A DNA stretch of 64,000 nt from an uncultured Ignavibacteriota bacterium (GCA_903884005.1 CAISDA010000020.1:1-64000), one strand, 5' to 3'. Counted from the stretch's first letter, positions 53,159 through 63,953 are shown. Translations and numbers: made by a program. The notes: a model not told the origin generated them from the sequence alone.

Positions 53159-54235
53159 ATGATTTCTTTGTATTGTCGTATCTTCGTCACGGGATGCCTA
53201 TCGTTGTTTCTTCTGTCCTGTGCACACATACCGGAGCGTTCAATGGCTATCGATGCAGCATTTCCCGGAACAACGCTCGCCAAATACGGGGTCGTGCTGC
53301 CAGTGGGCGGCAACGGCGATTGGGACGCAGGGATGGTTGAGTCGCCTGCCGTGTGGTACGATTCCTCCCGTTCGATGTATGGGATGGTCTATACCGGATA
53401 CGGCCGGACGGATACAACCAGACGCGGATATAAATTTGTGACAGGTCCGCGCGTCGGGCTGGCGTGGAGCACTGACCTCCTGCATTGGAAGAAAGATGCG
53501 AACAATCCGATCCTTTCAGGCAGCGGCGTCCCTCAATCCACAGACAGCCGCGGCGTATCGGGGCCATTCATGTGGAGTGAGCACGGAACGTACTATCTGT
53601 TTTATTTTGGCGTGACGGGTGCGGGGTACGAAAAAGGCACCAAGACGCTGAACGTTGCCACGTCGCACGATCTCTCGAGGTGGACGCGGTACGCGGGCAA
53701 TCCCATCATTGCTCCTTCAGGAACCGGATGGAGGTGCGATGCGATCTGGCATCCGAACATCGTGAAGCGCGGCGGCACGTACTACCTCTTTTTTAACGCA
53801 TCGGGTGTTGCAGGCGGAAAAGAGGAGGAGTTTATCGGGTATGCCGTTTCAGACGATCTCTTCCACTGGAACGTCGACGACGAACACTCGCCCATAGTGA
53901 CGGGAAGCGGTATCAAAGGAACGTGGGACGCGTCGGGCCGCGCAGGCGATCCTAGTGTGTTCAGCGCCGACCGCAAGTGGTATATGGCGTGGTACAGCTG
54001 GGACAAGAAGAATACATCCGACGGGCTCGCATGGACGAGCGATGAGGAATTCCCGCGCGGATGGAGAGTCTACGAACACAATCCCGTGCTCACCATCGGT
54101 GCACCCGGATCATACGACGCACAGCACGCAGGCAAGCCGTTCATTGTCCGAACGCGGGATACGCACTATCATTTTTACACTGCCGTTGCGCTCGATGAAA
54201 CGCGTCAGATCGCCGTTGCCCTCTCGCCCCGATAG
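53159..54235 (+). CDS. Lipoprotein with five-bladed propeller (GH43/GH117/GH130-like)
   Basis: A 358-residue exported protein. MISLYCRIFVTGCLSLFLLS-C21 gives a lipobox, so it is likely an outer-membrane lipoprotein. The rest has the recurrent strands of a five-bladed beta-propeller glycoside hydrolase: AWSTDLLHWKKDANNPIL, YYLFYFGVTGAGYEKGTKTL, SHDLSRWTRYAGNPIIAPSG, YYLFFNASGV and WYMAWYSWDKKN. Acidic residues suited for catalysis (E71-like in MVESPAVWYD, D in GDPSVF) are present. Arabinan, xylan or beta-mannoside activity cannot be told apart here. The start is at 53159 because the signal peptide begins there. Confidence 0.82.
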   Translation: MISLYCRIFVTGCLSLFLLSCAHIPERSMAIDAAFPGTTLAKYGVVLPVGGNGDWDAGMVESPAVWYDSSRSMYGMVYTGYGRTDTTRRGYKFVTGPRVGLAWSTDLLHWKKDANNPILSGSGVPQSTDSRGVSGPFMWSEHGTYYLFYFGVTGAGYEKGTKTLNVATSHDLSRWTRYAGNPIIAPSGTGWRCDAIWHPNIVKRGGTYYLFFNASGVAGGKEEEFIGYAVSDDLFHWNVDDEHSPIVTGSGIKGTWDASGRAGDPSVFSADRKWYMAWYSWDKKNTSDGLAWTSDEEFPRGWRVYEHNPVLTIGAPGSYDAQHAGKPFIVRTRDTHYHFYTAVALDETRQIAVALSPR

Positions 54236-54558
54236 CGTATGCAGAGCGGCAAGTCGGCGTCGGTTACGTTCCAAGTCCCCGCATTAATGTGGTCGGATTC
54301 CGGTGCACCCAGCACTAACCTGTGGTAAATATATGTGCACTGGTACCATGAAAATTCGTATATTTCTTGGAACGAGCGTGTGCGGAATATGGGCGAAATA
54401 ACCTCCCGCCCTGCAATGCTGATCCGACGGTCGTGTTTTCATTTACTTTAATCCCGGCGAACTGTTATGAATATTGACCATGGATTCACGTTTGCTTCTC
54501 GGTGTGCACTCCAAATGCTGTCATCAAGAGAATGCTTCCGTCGGTTGGAGCGGATGAA
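54236..54558. other. Intergenic region with repeat
   Basis: This 323-base gap holds a degenerate family A palindrome (54390-54413) and a 16-base stretch TGGTACCATGAAAATT (54341-54356) also found at 48134-48149. No gene is supported; a 17-codon frame starting with that ATG has no features. Confidence 0.5.
54390..54413. repeat. Degenerate family A palindrome
   Basis: TGGGCGAAATAACCTCCCGCCC is a diverged copy of the GGGCGAGAT-N-ATCTCGCCC core in the gap before the hybrid kinase. Confidence 0.5.
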
Positions 54559-57500
54559 ATGAAACTATTGCGTTTTGTGCTTCTTTTCACGGCGGTTCCC
54601 ATTGTCGTGTGTTCTGCCGCAGTCTCACAAAAATACCAGTCCACCGTGTATAACAATGAACGGGGACTCCCCAGTAATCTTATCAAGGCGATCATTCAGG
54701 ACTCTCTTGGCTTCATCTGGGTCGCCAGTGACGGCGGGCTCGCCAGGTTTGACGGCAGACAGTTCCTTTCTTTTCAAAGCGAATTGCCAAGCCCGTATGT
54801 CAAGAACCTCTTCGCCACCCATGCAGGCGAAATACTCGCAATAACCGACCTGGGTATCAGTTCGATCGGCATCGGCGCCAAAGACATGCAATTCACGATA
54901 AAGATTCCGGGAAATTCTCAGCCGTCGGACACCACTCTTTTTTACCCCAAATCGATGTATGAAGATTCGCGCGGCTCGCTCTGGATCAGCGAACCGAATG
55001 CTGTTGTGGAATATCGCAACAACAAATTTTCCCGTTTTTATTTTGAAGAAAAATATCGGGCCGATAGTTATGTCAGGTCATTCCAATTTATCGAGCATCC
55101 GTCGCTGGGTTTCATTGTCGTATCGGAAAGGGGATACATTTTTTCCTTTCAGCAGAAACAGAAAAAATTTGTTCCGGTGCAGGTGGCAAATACCGGCTTC
55201 TTAATTGACGCCGTGTTAAAGAGATCGAATGGAGACATCATTGTCGGTGGCAGTAAGGGAATCTTCCGTCTCGATGAAAACACACGGTCGCATTCATTCC
55301 GGTGGACGCTCATCCATTCGGTTCCCGGCGTTTCATCGCTTGTCGAAAACGACGAACATGGAGTGATCGTGGGAACGTGGCAAAATGGATTATACTATGT
55401 TTCCGATCGTAACGTTCTTCGGAAATATACGGAGCTTCCATTTTCCGTCATCAATAATTGTTATCTCGGGAAAGGGAAAGAGCTGTGGGTGTGTTCGGAC
55501 GACGCAATGGCGATCGTTCGAAAAACGGTTTTTTCCGACGTCCCCCTGGAGAGCAGCAATTTTTATGTCATGTCCATCACACAGTCCAAGGGTGAAATCA
55601 TAACAACCGAAGGCCATTCCGTTTTCCAACTTTCACAGGCGCGCGGAGTTGTCAGTAAAAAAAATATCTATAAAAAATCGGAAAGCCTGATGTTAAGTCT
55701 TGCGGTGTCGGGCGATACGATGTGGGTCGGGTATCGCGACGCGTTCATCACAAAACATACTCCCCGCGGGGTTGAGCGAATTCCGGTTCTGCTGAAAGGC
55801 AATCGCCTCATTAATTATATGTTTGTCGACAGTAAAGGGCGCGTCTGGTACTGCCAGGACGGCATGGAGGGGGCGGCGCGATTGCTTGGCGCCCGATCGA
55901 TCCATTACGATTCCACAAAAGGGATCACTTCTCATATCAACGTCATACGTCAGGCGCCCGACGGAAAAATTTATGCCGGGGGGGTCGGAGCAGGCGCGCA
56001 TCTGTTTGTGTATGACGAACACAAGGATGTGTTTGTCAATATCAGCGCACCAAACATTCCTCATGCGGCTTCCGCCTTTGTTGTCAATGATCTTGCGTTC
56101 ACTTATGACGACTGCATTTGGTTTGCGACAAATAGCGGAATATGGGCCTATCACAATGGACTGGCTGAAATTCAAAAAGACCTTGAAGAATACAAAAATG
56201 AGCCGTTCGTTTCGATCGCATCGGGTGCGGATCGCGACATCTGGATGGGGACAAACCATGGGATTCTGCAATACCATAATGGAGATATTTCGACGTTCGA
56301 TTCAAAGGATGGATTATCCAGTCTCACCATGTCGCCCCGTAGTTTAGTGGTGGACGGAAAAAAACGATTATGGGCAGGCACTGCGTATGGTATCTGTTCG
56401 TTTAACGACACATCGTTCACCATACAGAAAACACCGACACCCATATTTATTCGCTGCACGATCAATGAATTGGCGGTCAGCGCCGCCGGCACCAATTCGC
56501 AGTTTGGCCACGGGGCGTATTTTAGTGCAAACGTCGCATCGCTTTCCTATCCGGCCGAAAAGATTTTCTATCGGACGAGAATGCTTGGCGTCTCTTCCCA
56601 ATGGTCGAACGCTACGACACGCGATGAGTTTACCATCCCCCAATTGGAAGAAGGCACGTATTCGTTCCAGGTTGTCGCACAGCGGTCAGGCTGCTATGCC
56701 AGTGAACCGTTGACCTATACATTTACCATACAATCGCCCTGGTACAAGCGATGGTGGGCCGTGGGTGTGTATTGTCTTTTCGCTATTGCCGTACTGCTGT
56801 CGATAAAAAAACAACAAATATTCCAGGCCGAACGCAGGAAACTAAAAAAAGATCTCGCCCAAAGCGAATATAATTTTAGGACATTCTTCGAGTCCATGAC
56901 GGATATGATGGTCGTGGGCTCGCTCGATGGACGCGTGCTCTTTACCAATGCAGCCGTCACACGGACGCTGGGCTACAGCGGCGAGGAGCTCGCTGCGATG
57001 AATGTGCTGGAAGCGCATCCGGCGGACAAGCGCCGTGAAGCCAGGGCAATTTTAGCCTCGATGATCCGAGGCGAGAGGGAAATAAATTCCCTGCCGTTTG
57101 CACGCAAGGACGGGAGCATACTGCCGGTGGAGACGCGCATCTGGCTCGGACAGTGGAACGGCGCAGACTGTGTATTCGGTGTTTCCAAGAACATGAGTTC
57201 GGAGCAGGAGGCGCAGCAGCGCTTCGAGGTCTTGTTCCGCAACAATCCCGCATTGATGGCGCTTACCTCATTGCCCGACCGCCGGTTCGCGGATGTCAAC
57301 GATGCATTCACGAAGGTGCTTGGCTATTCCGGCTCCGAGGTCATCGGCAAGACCGCCGATGAATTCGGCCTCTTCGCACCCTCTGAAGAGCATTCCTCGA
57401 TCGCGGACAATGTGTCGGCCTATGGGCGCATTGCCGATGTCGAAATGCAACTCCGCTGCAAGGACGGCGTGATACTCGAAGGGCTCATGTCTGGTGAAAT

Positions 57501-59832
57501 CATCGTCATACAGGAGCGCCAATATTATTTAACCGTGATGACGGATATTACCGGTCTCAAGCAGGCCGAGGCGGCATTGCGCAATGCCAACAGCAATCTC
57601 CGCGAAACGACCGCACATGCGAACGAGATGGCCCTCCAGGCAGAGAAGGCCAGCACGGCCAAGAGCGAATTCCTGGCCAACATGAGCCACGAGATCAGAA
57701 CGCCGATGAACGGAGTGATCGGCATGGCCGGACTGCTCCTGGATACGGAACTGAACGCAGAGCAGATGAAATACGCCGAAGTCGTGCGCGCCAGCGGCGA
57801 ATCGCTGCTTGGATTGATCAACGACATTCTGGACTTCACGAAGATCGAGGCGAAGAAGTTGGACCTGGAGACGCTGGACTTCGACCTGTCTACCGTGCTG
57901 GACGACTTTGCCGCCGCACACGCCATGCGTGCTCAGGAAAAGGGTTTGGAATTGACATGCGTCGCGGAGCCGTCCGTTCCCATACTGCTGCGCGGCGACC
58001 CGGGCCGTCTTCGCCAGATCCTCACCAACCTGGCGGGCAATGCGATCAAGTTCACCAGTGCGGGCGAAGTGGCGGTTTGTGTTTCGCTGTCCGAAAAAAA
58101 TGAGCATGACGCACTCCTGCGCTTCTCGGTTCGTGATACCGGCATTGGCATAGCGAAGGAAAAAATCGATCTGCTCTTCAATAAATTCAGCCAGGTGGAT
58201 GCCTCGAACACGCGCGAATTTGGCGGCTCAGGCCTGGGCCTTGCCATTTCAAAGCAATTGGCCGAGCTGATGGGCGGCCAGATCGGCATGAGCAGCGAAA
58301 AAGGCGTAGGCTCGGAATTCTGGTTTACCGTACGTTTGGGCATACAAGCGGAAGGCGTGAGCGAGTCCGCCATACGGTATGGCGACCTCTCGGGCGTGCG
58401 TGCGTTGATCGTGGACGATAACAGCACCAACCGCGAGATCTTGATGAAGCGTCTGTCTTCATGGAACATGCGTCCTTCGGAGGTGGTGGACGGAACGGGT
58501 GCGCTCGCGTCTCTCTACCGGGCACTGGAAGAACAGGATGCCTTCCGGATCGCGGTGATCGACATGCACATGCCGGGGATGGACGGCGAGACGCTGGGCC
58601 GCACCATACAGTCGGACCCGCGCCTGGCTGATGTACGGATGGTGATGCTGACTTCGATGAGCGCACGCGGCGACACGCAGCGTTTACAGGAAATCGGTTT
58701 TGCGGCCTATGCGGCCAAGCCGATACGGCATCAGGAACTGAAGGCAGTGCTGTCTCAGGCGCTGGTGAGTGGGAACGGGACGGGGCCAACACTCCGGCCC
58801 ATTGTCACGCGCCACACGGCCGGCGAGACGCTGAACCAGTTCGCCGGCCGCTCCTTGCGCATACTCCTGGCAGAGGACAACATCATCAACCAACAGGTGG
58901 CGCTCGGCATCTTAAAAAAAATAGGCCTGCGCGCCGATGCCGTGGCCAACGGCGCCGAAGCCATAAAGGCTCTGCAGACACTGCCATATGATCTCGTGCT
59001 GATGGATGTGCAGATGCCGGTGATGGACGGCCTGCAGGCCACGCGTGTAATTCGGAATTGGAAAGTGGAACATGGGGAAGATGGTGTTCATGCGGGATCG
59101 TCTGTGATTGACCGCGTCTCTCGCATCCCCATTATTGCCATGACGGCACATGCCATGCAGGGCGACCGCGAGCGCTGTCTGGAATCGGGCATGAACGACT
59201 ATGTGACCAAGCCGGTTTCTCCCCGCACCTTAGCCGAAGTATTGGAGAAGTGGCTGCCCAGGGAACAGGATGCAAAAAAAACGAAACAGGACGCCGCGAA
59301 CACGCAACACGACGCCGCGAACACACAACACGACGCCGCGAACACGCAACACGACGCCGCGAACACACAACACGACGCCGCGAACACGCAACACGACGCC
59401 GCGAACACACAACACGACGCCGCGAACACACAACACGACGCCGCGAACACGGAACAAACAACCGCGGAGCACGCACTCCCGCTGACTGAGGCCATGTCTC
59501 ATCTTCCCATTTTCGACCGGGCCGGATTTATGGTACGGCTGATGGATGACAATGAGCTGGCGCACCTTGTGGCAGCCGGTTTTCTCGACGATATCCCCGC
59601 ACAGATCACCGTGTTGAAGGAATTTCTTGCGGCCGGCGATGCTTTGAGTGCCATGCGCCAGGCGCATGGCATCAAGGGAGCGGCGGGCAGCATGGGAGCG
59701 AATCGATTCATGAACGCGGCCTCGCTAATAGAGACAGAGGCGAAGGCCGGAAACCTGGACGCCGTCTCTGCAGGGATGGCCGATTTTGAAGCGCAGTTCG
59801 ATGCGCTGAAATCGGCGTTAGAAAATTTATAA
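54559..59832 (+). CDS. Hybrid propeller histidine kinase with two receivers and HPt
   Basis: A 1757-residue membrane hybrid kinase. The ATG at 54559, with GGAG eight bases before, opens a signal peptide ([18 protein letters not shown]). Order: Reg_prop propellers (about 30-640), Y_Y_Y (about 655-720), one transmembrane helix ([18 protein letters not shown]), PAS (about 780-890), PAS (about 900-1020), HisKA ([20 protein letters not shown] near 1040), HATPase (to about 1270), receiver 1 ([13 protein letters not shown]), receiver 2 ([20 protein letters not shown]), an eight-unit DAANTQH linker (about 1578-1633) and an HPt domain with H1703 in AHGIKGAAG. All steps of a phosphorelay are in one chain. 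Target regulators are probably the following genes. Confidence 0.94.
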   Translation: MKLLRFVLLFTAVPIVVCSAAVSQKYQSTVYNNERGLPSNLIKAIIQDSLGFIWVASDGGLARFDGRQFLSFQSELPSPYVKNLFATHAGEILAITDLGISSIGIGAKDMQFTIKIPGNSQPSDTTLFYPKSMYEDSRGSLWISEPNAVVEYRNNKFSRFYFEEKYRADSYVRSFQFIEHPSLGFIVVSERGYIFSFQQKQKKFVPVQVANTGFLIDAVLKRSNGDIIVGGSKGIFRLDENTRSHSFRWTLIHSVPGVSSLVENDEHGVIVGTWQNGLYYVSDRNVLRKYTELPFSVINNCYLGKGKELWVCSDDAMAIVRKTVFSDVPLESSNFYVMSITQSKGEIITTEGHSVFQLSQARGVVSKKNIYKKSESLMLSLAVSGDTMWVGYRDAFITKHTPRGVERIPVLLKGNRLINYMFVDSKGRVWYCQDGMEGAARLLGARSIHYDSTKGITSHINVIRQAPDGKIYAGGVGAGAHLFVYDEHKDVFVNISAPNIPHAASAFVVNDLAFTYDDCIWFATNSGIWAYHNGLAEIQKDLEEYKNEPFVSIASGADRDIWMGTNHGILQYHNGDISTFDSKDGLSSLTMSPRSLVVDGKKRLWAGTAYGICSFNDTSFTIQKTPTPIFIRCTINELAVSAAGTNSQFGHGAYFSANVASLSYPAEKIFYRTRMLGVSSQWSNATTRDEFTIPQLEEGTYSFQVVAQRSGCYASEPLTYTFTIQSPWYKRWWAVGVYCLFAIAVLLSIKKQQIFQAERRKLKKDLAQSEYNFRTFFESMTDMMVVGSLDGRVLFTNAAVTRTLGYSGEELAAMNVLEAHPADKRREARAILASMIRGEREINSLPFARKDGSILPVETRIWLGQWNGADCVFGVSKNMSSEQEAQQRFEVLFRNNPALMALTSLPDRRFADVNDAFTKVLGYSGSEVIGKTADEFGLFAPSEEHSSIADNVSAYGRIADVEMQLRCKDGVILEGLMSGEIIVIQERQYYLTVMTDITGLKQAEAALRNANSNLRETTAHANEMALQAEKASTAKSEFLANMSHEIRTPMNGVIGMAGLLLDTELNAEQMKYAEVVRASGESLLGLINDILDFTKIEAKKLDLETLDFDLSTVLDDFAAAHAMRAQEKGLELTCVAEPSVPILLRGDPGRLRQILTNLAGNAIKFTSAGEVAVCVSLSEKNEHDALLRFSVRDTGIGIAKEKIDLLFNKFSQVDASNTREFGGSGLGLAISKQLAELMGGQIGMSSEKGVGSEFWFTVRLGIQAEGVSESAIRYGDLSGVRALIVDDNSTNREILMKRLSSWNMRPSEVVDGTGALASLYRALEEQDAFRIAVIDMHMPGMDGETLGRTIQSDPRLADVRMVMLTSMSARGDTQRLQEIGFAAYAAKPIRHQELKAVLSQALVSGNGTGPTLRPIVTRHTAGETLNQFAGRSLRILLAEDNIINQQVALGILKKIGLRADAVANGAEAIKALQTLPYDLVLMDVQMPVMDGLQATRVIRNWKVEHGEDGVHAGSSVIDRVSRIPIIAMTAHAMQGDRERCLESGMNDYVTKPVSPRTLAEVLEKWLPREQDAKKTKQDAANTQHDAANTQHDAANTQHDAANTQHDAANTQHDAANTQHDAANTQHDAANTEQTTAEHALPLTEAMSHLPIFDRAGFMVRLMDDNELAHLVAAGFLDDIPAQITVLKEFLAAGDALSAMRQAHGIKGAAGSMGANRFMNAASLIETEAKAGNLDAVSAGMADFEAQFDALKSALENL
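59290..59457 (+). repeat. Tandem 21-base repeat coding DAANTQH
   Basis: Eight consecutive 21-base units encode seven copies of DAANTQH and one DAANTEQ. The threonine codon alternates ACG, ACA along the units (g, a, g, a, g, a, a, g), so the run looks built from a 42-base pair of units by slippage. It separates the second receiver from the HPt domain. Recurrent frame-neutral length change is expected. Confidence 0.9.
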
Positions 59833-59881
59833 ATGAAAGAACCGCTACTGGCATTACTCATGAACACATGGACACAACCCT

Positions 59882-60505
59882 ATGAATATTTTGATCGCAG
59901 AAGATGATTTTACCAGCCGGATACTGCTGACAGGCATATTAAAAAAAGAAGGCCACGCGATAACGGCCGTGGTCAACGGTGCTGAGGCGTGGCACGCACT
60001 GCAGCAGCCGGGTGCGCCTTCGATGGTCATTCTCGACTGGATAATGCCGGAGATGGACGGGCCGGAGGTCGTGCGCTGTGTGCGTGCCATGCACACAGAT
60101 CGGCCGCCGTTCATCATCATGCTGACAAGCAAGGGTGAGAAGGTCGATATTATTGCCGGGCTTGAAGCGGGGGCCAACGACTACATGGCCAAGCCGCTCG
60201 ACCCTGGCGAACTTCGCGCCCGTATCAATGTCGGCCGGCGCATGCTCGAAATGCAGGACGTACTGGCCCGCAAGGTCGAGGAACTGCAGCAGGCGCTCAT
60301 CGAGATCAAGACCCTGCGGTGCATTGTGCCTGTTTGTGCAAACTGCAAAAATATCAAAGACGAACACGGACGCTGGAAACCGGTGGAGGCGTATGTCCGC
60401 GATCTCAGCGAAGCCGATTTAAGCCACGACATCTGCCCGGATTGTGCGAAGAAACTATATCCCAAATATTATATCGATGACGCGAAAAAAAATGAAATGA
60501 AGTAA
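59882..60505 (+). CDS. Receiver domain with C-terminal CxxC/CxxC module
   Basis: A 207-residue cytoplasmic protein. The receiver (1-125) has D8-D9, phospho-acceptor D52, and K in YMAKPLDPGELRAR. After a short coiled coil (LEMQDVLARKVEELQQALIE), the C-terminal module has CANC (about 156-159) and CPDC (about 188-191), with WKPVEAYVRDLSEADLSHDI between, the arrangement of a zinc-binding module often attached to receivers and PAS proteins. It has no DNA-binding output. It starts 49 bases after the giant hybrid kinase and is its probable receiver partner. Function of the C-terminal module is unknown. Confidence 0.88.
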   Translation: MNILIAEDDFTSRILLTGILKKEGHAITAVVNGAEAWHALQQPGAPSMVILDWIMPEMDGPEVVRCVRAMHTDRPPFIIMLTSKGEKVDIIAGLEAGANDYMAKPLDPGELRARINVGRRMLEMQDVLARKVEELQQALIEIKTLRCIVPVCANCKNIKDEHGRWKPVEAYVRDLSEADLSHDICPDCAKKLYPKYYIDDAKKNEMK

Positions 60506-60545
60506 CTGCATACCATGCGGCGATTGATGAGCGCGCAGACGAGGT

Positions 60546-61139
60546 ATGCGTTTGCGGGCGTTCAGATTTGACATGCTAGTAGAGCCCGTACGGCGCGCGG
60601 CCATGAACGGCTATGTGACCAAACCGGTTTCTCCCCGTGCATTGGCTGAAATGTTGAAGAAGTGGTTGTCCGGGGAACAGGACGTAGATCAATTGAAACA
60701 GGACTCCGAAAACATGGAACACGATGCCGGGCATATGCAGCACGACGCCGCACATGCGAAACAAAAAACCGTGGAGCTCGTACTCCCGCTGCATGAGATC
60801 TTGTCTTATCTTCCTATTTTCGACCGGGACGGATTCATTGACCGTTTGATCGATGACGAGGACCTGGCGCGCACGGTGGCAGCAGGTTTTCTCGACGACA
60901 TCCCCAGGCAGATCACCGTGTTGAAAGAATGTCTTGCGGCAGGCGATGCTTCGCGTGCTATACGCCAGGTGCAAGGCATCAAGGGGGCGGCGGGCAACAT
61001 GGGAGGAAATCGATTCATGAACGCGGCTTCCCAAATGGAGGCAGCGGTCAAGGCCGGCGATCTGGACATCGTCGCGCATAATATGGCCGACCTCGAAGCG
61101 CAGTTCGACGCGCTTAAATCGGCGTTGGAAAAATTGTAA
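60546..61139 (+). CDS. Decayed copy of receiver-end plus HPt of the hybrid kinase
   Basis: A 197-residue frame similar over most of its length to the end of the 1757-residue kinase: [22 protein letters not shown] (receiver tail), a worn heptad linker (EHDAGHMQHDAAHAKQ) and an HPt domain. The HPt H-box is altered: RQVQGIKGAAGN has Q143 where the parent has H1703 in [12 protein letters not shown]. Without that histidine phosphotransfer is not possible. The N-terminal 19 residues have no counterpart, and the true start may be the ATG at 60603. It is probably a pseudogene or a non-phosphorylatable regulator; it keeps an open frame and a stable length. Confidence 0.7.
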   Translation: MRLRAFRFDMLVEPVRRAAMNGYVTKPVSPRALAEMLKKWLSGEQDVDQLKQDSENMEHDAGHMQHDAAHAKQKTVELVLPLHEILSYLPIFDRDGFIDRLIDDEDLARTVAAGFLDDIPRQITVLKECLAAGDASRAIRQVQGIKGAAGNMGGNRFMNAASQMEAAVKAGDLDIVAHNMADLEAQFDALKSALEKL

Positions 61140-61308
61140 TTGATCGATCACATACTGGCATCGATCATACAACTTCTGCAGGCAAATACCACTACAGGCA
61201 AATAATTCATACGTCAGATTGCATATAGTTACGAATTGGATTACATTCGATAATGGGTAAATTGAGCCGCAATTGCTGTTTTCCGATATTTTTCAGTATT
61301 TGTCTATT

Positions 61309-63267
61309 ATGAATCCTACGCAAACGATCCTCCTTGTTGAAGACCAAACCGGCACAGTCAAGCTCGTTGCCCGGCAATTGCAACGCTTCGGCTACGACGT
61401 GGTCTCCGTCAGCACCGGTGAAGCGGCTGTTGACGTTGGCATACACGACGAGTCCATAGACCTCATTCTTATGGATATTCTCCTTGGCGAGGGCATCGAC
61501 GGCACTGAAGCCGCGAAACAGATCCTCGCCTCGCGGAATATTCCCATCGTCTTTCTCTCGTCCCATACCGAACGGGAAACAGTTGAAAAAGTGCGCGGCA
61601 TCACGCGCTACGGATACGTGCTGAAGAATTCCGATGAATTCATCCTTCAGTCGTCCATTGAAATGGCGTTTGAGTTGTTCGGAGCAAACATGCAATTGTT
61701 GACCGAACTCTCGGAACGCAAGCGGGCGGAAGAAGCCCTGCGTGAAAATGAAGACAAATATCGCGGGCTGGTCGAAAATTCTCCCGATGCCATCGCGATC
61801 TATGTCGATGGAATAATCGTCTTCGTCAACAACGAATGTGTCCGATTGATGGCAGCCAATACTACCGGTGAGCTGCTCGGCAAACCTGTGATGAAATTTG
61901 TTCATCCGGATGATCGAGCTCGTGTCATTCAACGGATGAAAGATGTGGCGGTGAACGCCAAATCGCTGCCGACGGAAGAAGAACGATTTATTCGCTTGGA
62001 CGGCACGATCGTGGATGTCGAGGTTAAAGCTATGGCGTTGACCTATGAACGGAAACCAGCCGTTCAACTCATCGTCCACGACATCACCGAACGCAAGCGG
62101 CTGGAGCAGCAGTTTTTTCAGGCGCAAAAAATGGAAGGACTTGGGACCCTGGCCGGGGGCATCGCTCACGACTTTAACAATATACTCGGCATCATCACGG
62201 GGCATGTGCAGCTCCTGGATCAAACACAGTGCAGTGCAGAGACGCTTCGCAGGCACGCCGGGGCAATTGGAAAAGCGGCTGACCGGGGCGCCGCGCTCGT
62301 CCAGCAGCTGCTCACATTCGCGCGTAAGAGCACCGCAACGCTCGAGCCGATACAGGTCAATGAAATCATTCAGGAATTGCACAGGCTCTTTACAGAAACC
62401 TTTCCAAAGGATATTGCCATTGTCGCAGATCTTGATCCGAACATCCCTTCGATCGTTGCCGATGGGTCGCAGATCCATCAGGTTATCTTGAATCTCTGCA
62501 TCAATGCGCGGGACGCCATGCCCAGCGGCGGAAGTCTGTTCTTGACGACCAATATTGTGCCCTCCGAGTCTCTCCATATGCATGCCTTCTCTGCCGGCGC
62601 TCGCCACTACGTTGAGATTATCGTTGCGGATACCGGCAGCGGGATGGACGAAGAGACGTGCAAAAAAATCTTCGAGCCGTTCTTCACAACGAAAGAACAG
62701 GGGAAGGGGACGGGGTTGGGACTGGCCGTGGTGTTTGGCATTGTGGAAAGCCACAAGGGATGCATCAATATCCGCAGTGACGTCGGCAAGGGAACCGCAT
62801 TTGAAATTTATTTTCCCATTCAAGAACGGTCGGATGATTTGCTTATCGACCAGCATGAAATACCCGCCGAGGTGCCGGGCGGCACTGAAACAGTGCTGCT
62901 GGTGGAAGATGAAGTGCTTCTCCTGGATATTGCCAGAAGCGCTCTTGAATCAAAAGGCTATACCGTGCTGACGGCAATTGACGGCGAAGACGCTATTGCT
63001 TTGTATGCAAGCCATCGGAATGAGATCCATATGGTGTTGTCCGATTTTGGATTGCCAAAATTCACCGGATATGAATTGTATAAAAAACTCGCTCTGCTGA
63101 ACCCGAACGTCCTGATGATCATCACCAGCGGCTTCCTCGAGCCGGGGATTCATGCCAGGATCTTTGAGGATGGAGTGAAAGCGTTCATCCAAAAGCCTTA
63201 CCGTCCGTATGAAGTGTTCCGCGCCATCCGTCGCGTGCTGGACGATGGAATGGAAAAAGCACCGTAA
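61309..63267 (+). CDS. Receiver-PAS-kinase-receiver hybrid histidine kinase
   Basis: A 652-residue cytoplasmic hybrid kinase. The ATG at 61309 (MNPTQTILLVEDQ) starts the first receiver (to about 120, LILMDILLGEGIDGTEAA); the upstream TTG at 61273 is less likely. A PAS domain (about 145-265) is followed by a HisKA of the GGIAHDFNNILGIITGHVQL type (His near 288), HATPase (about 385-510, ADTGSGMDEETCKKIFEPFF and GKGTGLGLAVVFGIVESHKG) and a C-terminal receiver (about 530-645, VLSDFGLPKFTGYEL). No membrane segment. It is the last intact gene of the second signalling block. Confidence 0.93.
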   Translation: MNPTQTILLVEDQTGTVKLVARQLQRFGYDVVSVSTGEAAVDVGIHDESIDLILMDILLGEGIDGTEAAKQILASRNIPIVFLSSHTERETVEKVRGITRYGYVLKNSDEFILQSSIEMAFELFGANMQLLTELSERKRAEEALRENEDKYRGLVENSPDAIAIYVDGIIVFVNNECVRLMAANTTGELLGKPVMKFVHPDDRARVIQRMKDVAVNAKSLPTEEERFIRLDGTIVDVEVKAMALTYERKPAVQLIVHDITERKRLEQQFFQAQKMEGLGTLAGGIAHDFNNILGIITGHVQLLDQTQCSAETLRRHAGAIGKAADRGAALVQQLLTFARKSTATLEPIQVNEIIQELHRLFTETFPKDIAIVADLDPNIPSIVADGSQIHQVILNLCINARDAMPSGGSLFLTTNIVPSESLHMHAFSAGARHYVEIIVADTGSGMDEETCKKIFEPFFTTKEQGKGTGLGLAVVFGIVESHKGCINIRSDVGKGTAFEIYFPIQERSDDLLIDQHEIPAEVPGGTETVLLVEDEVLLLDIARSALESKGYTVLTAIDGEDAIALYASHRNEIHMVLSDFGLPKFTGYELYKKLALLNPNVLMIITSGFLEPGIHARIFEDGVKAFIQKPYRPYEVFRAIRRVLDDGMEKAP

Positions 63268-63344
63268 CTAATACAATCACCGTGAATAAAGAAATGCAAA
63301 CGCCGCTTCGTCACTCCTTCGCCATAACCGTAGGAATGTTCTCC

Positions 63345-63790
63345 ATGAAAAAAATCGCCCTGCTTCTTTTGGTTGCCGTCAGTTGCGCCGTTGCACAGGA
63401 TGAGGCCCGCCTGCTCCGGTTTCCCGCCATTCACGGAGAGAACATTGTCTTCACCTATGCAGGTGACCTGTATTCGGTTCCATCTCGTGGAGGCGTCGCG
63501 CGAAAACTCACAAGCGACATCGGCATGGAAATGTTCGCCCGGTTTTCGCCGGACGGGAAGAAGATGGCATAGATCTACATCCGTACGCAGGACGGCACAT
63601 CCGAGCCGGTCCAGCTGACGACGAAATGCTCCTCTTGTTCGAACTCGACAAGCAGAAGGAAACAGAACTCGGCGATGTGAACGGCTATGAAGTGTCGGCG
63701 GATATGAAGAAAATGATCGTCGGTGCCGACGGTGCATATTCGATCATCGATCTTCCCACGGCGAAGCTCGAGCACGTTGAAAATTTATAA
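63345..63790 (+). pseudogene. Tricorn protease-like gene remnant (N-terminal and internal pieces)
   Basis: The first piece (ATG 63345 to TAG 63570) encodes a signal peptide (MKKIALLLLVAVSCAVA) and the start of a tricorn-type propeller (LRFPAIHGENIVFTYAGDLY, SRGGVARKLTSDIGMEMFAR), then stops in a TAG. The next bases, in a different frame, encode a mid-propeller piece (FELDKQKETELGDVNGYEVS, MKKMIVGADGAYSIIDLPTA) ending at a TAA (63788-63790). Tricorn-type proteins are about 1000 residues, so most of the gene, including the PDZ and S41 peptidase domains, is missing. The pieces are joined by deletion and frameshift. Confidence 0.7.
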
Positions 63791-63953
63791 TGTGATCGGA
63801 CAGATCGTTGCGACATTATTCAACGGCGAGATAGAAGCGGGGATTGAACATACGGAATTGTTCAATGCTGCATCGCTGTCAACGGGACTATACTTCAGTG
63901 TCCTCGACATCGCCGGGCAGCGGTTCGTTCTGAAAGTGTTATATTCTAAATAG
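63777..63953 (+). pseudogene. T9SS C-terminal sorting domain fragment
   Basis: From TTG at 63777 the frame reads LKIYNVIGQIVATLFNGEIE and ends STGLYFSVLDIAGQRFVLKV then LYSK with a stop at 63953. This is the second half of a T9SS type-A sorting domain, fused out of frame to the tricorn remnant. The NPFNPST start of the domain is missing. Confidence 0.7.

Noticed and set aside
59290-59457. Possible CRISPR or minisatellite array
   Set aside because: The 21-base units have no spacers, keep the reading frame of the kinase and encode a heptad; this is a coding tandem repeat.
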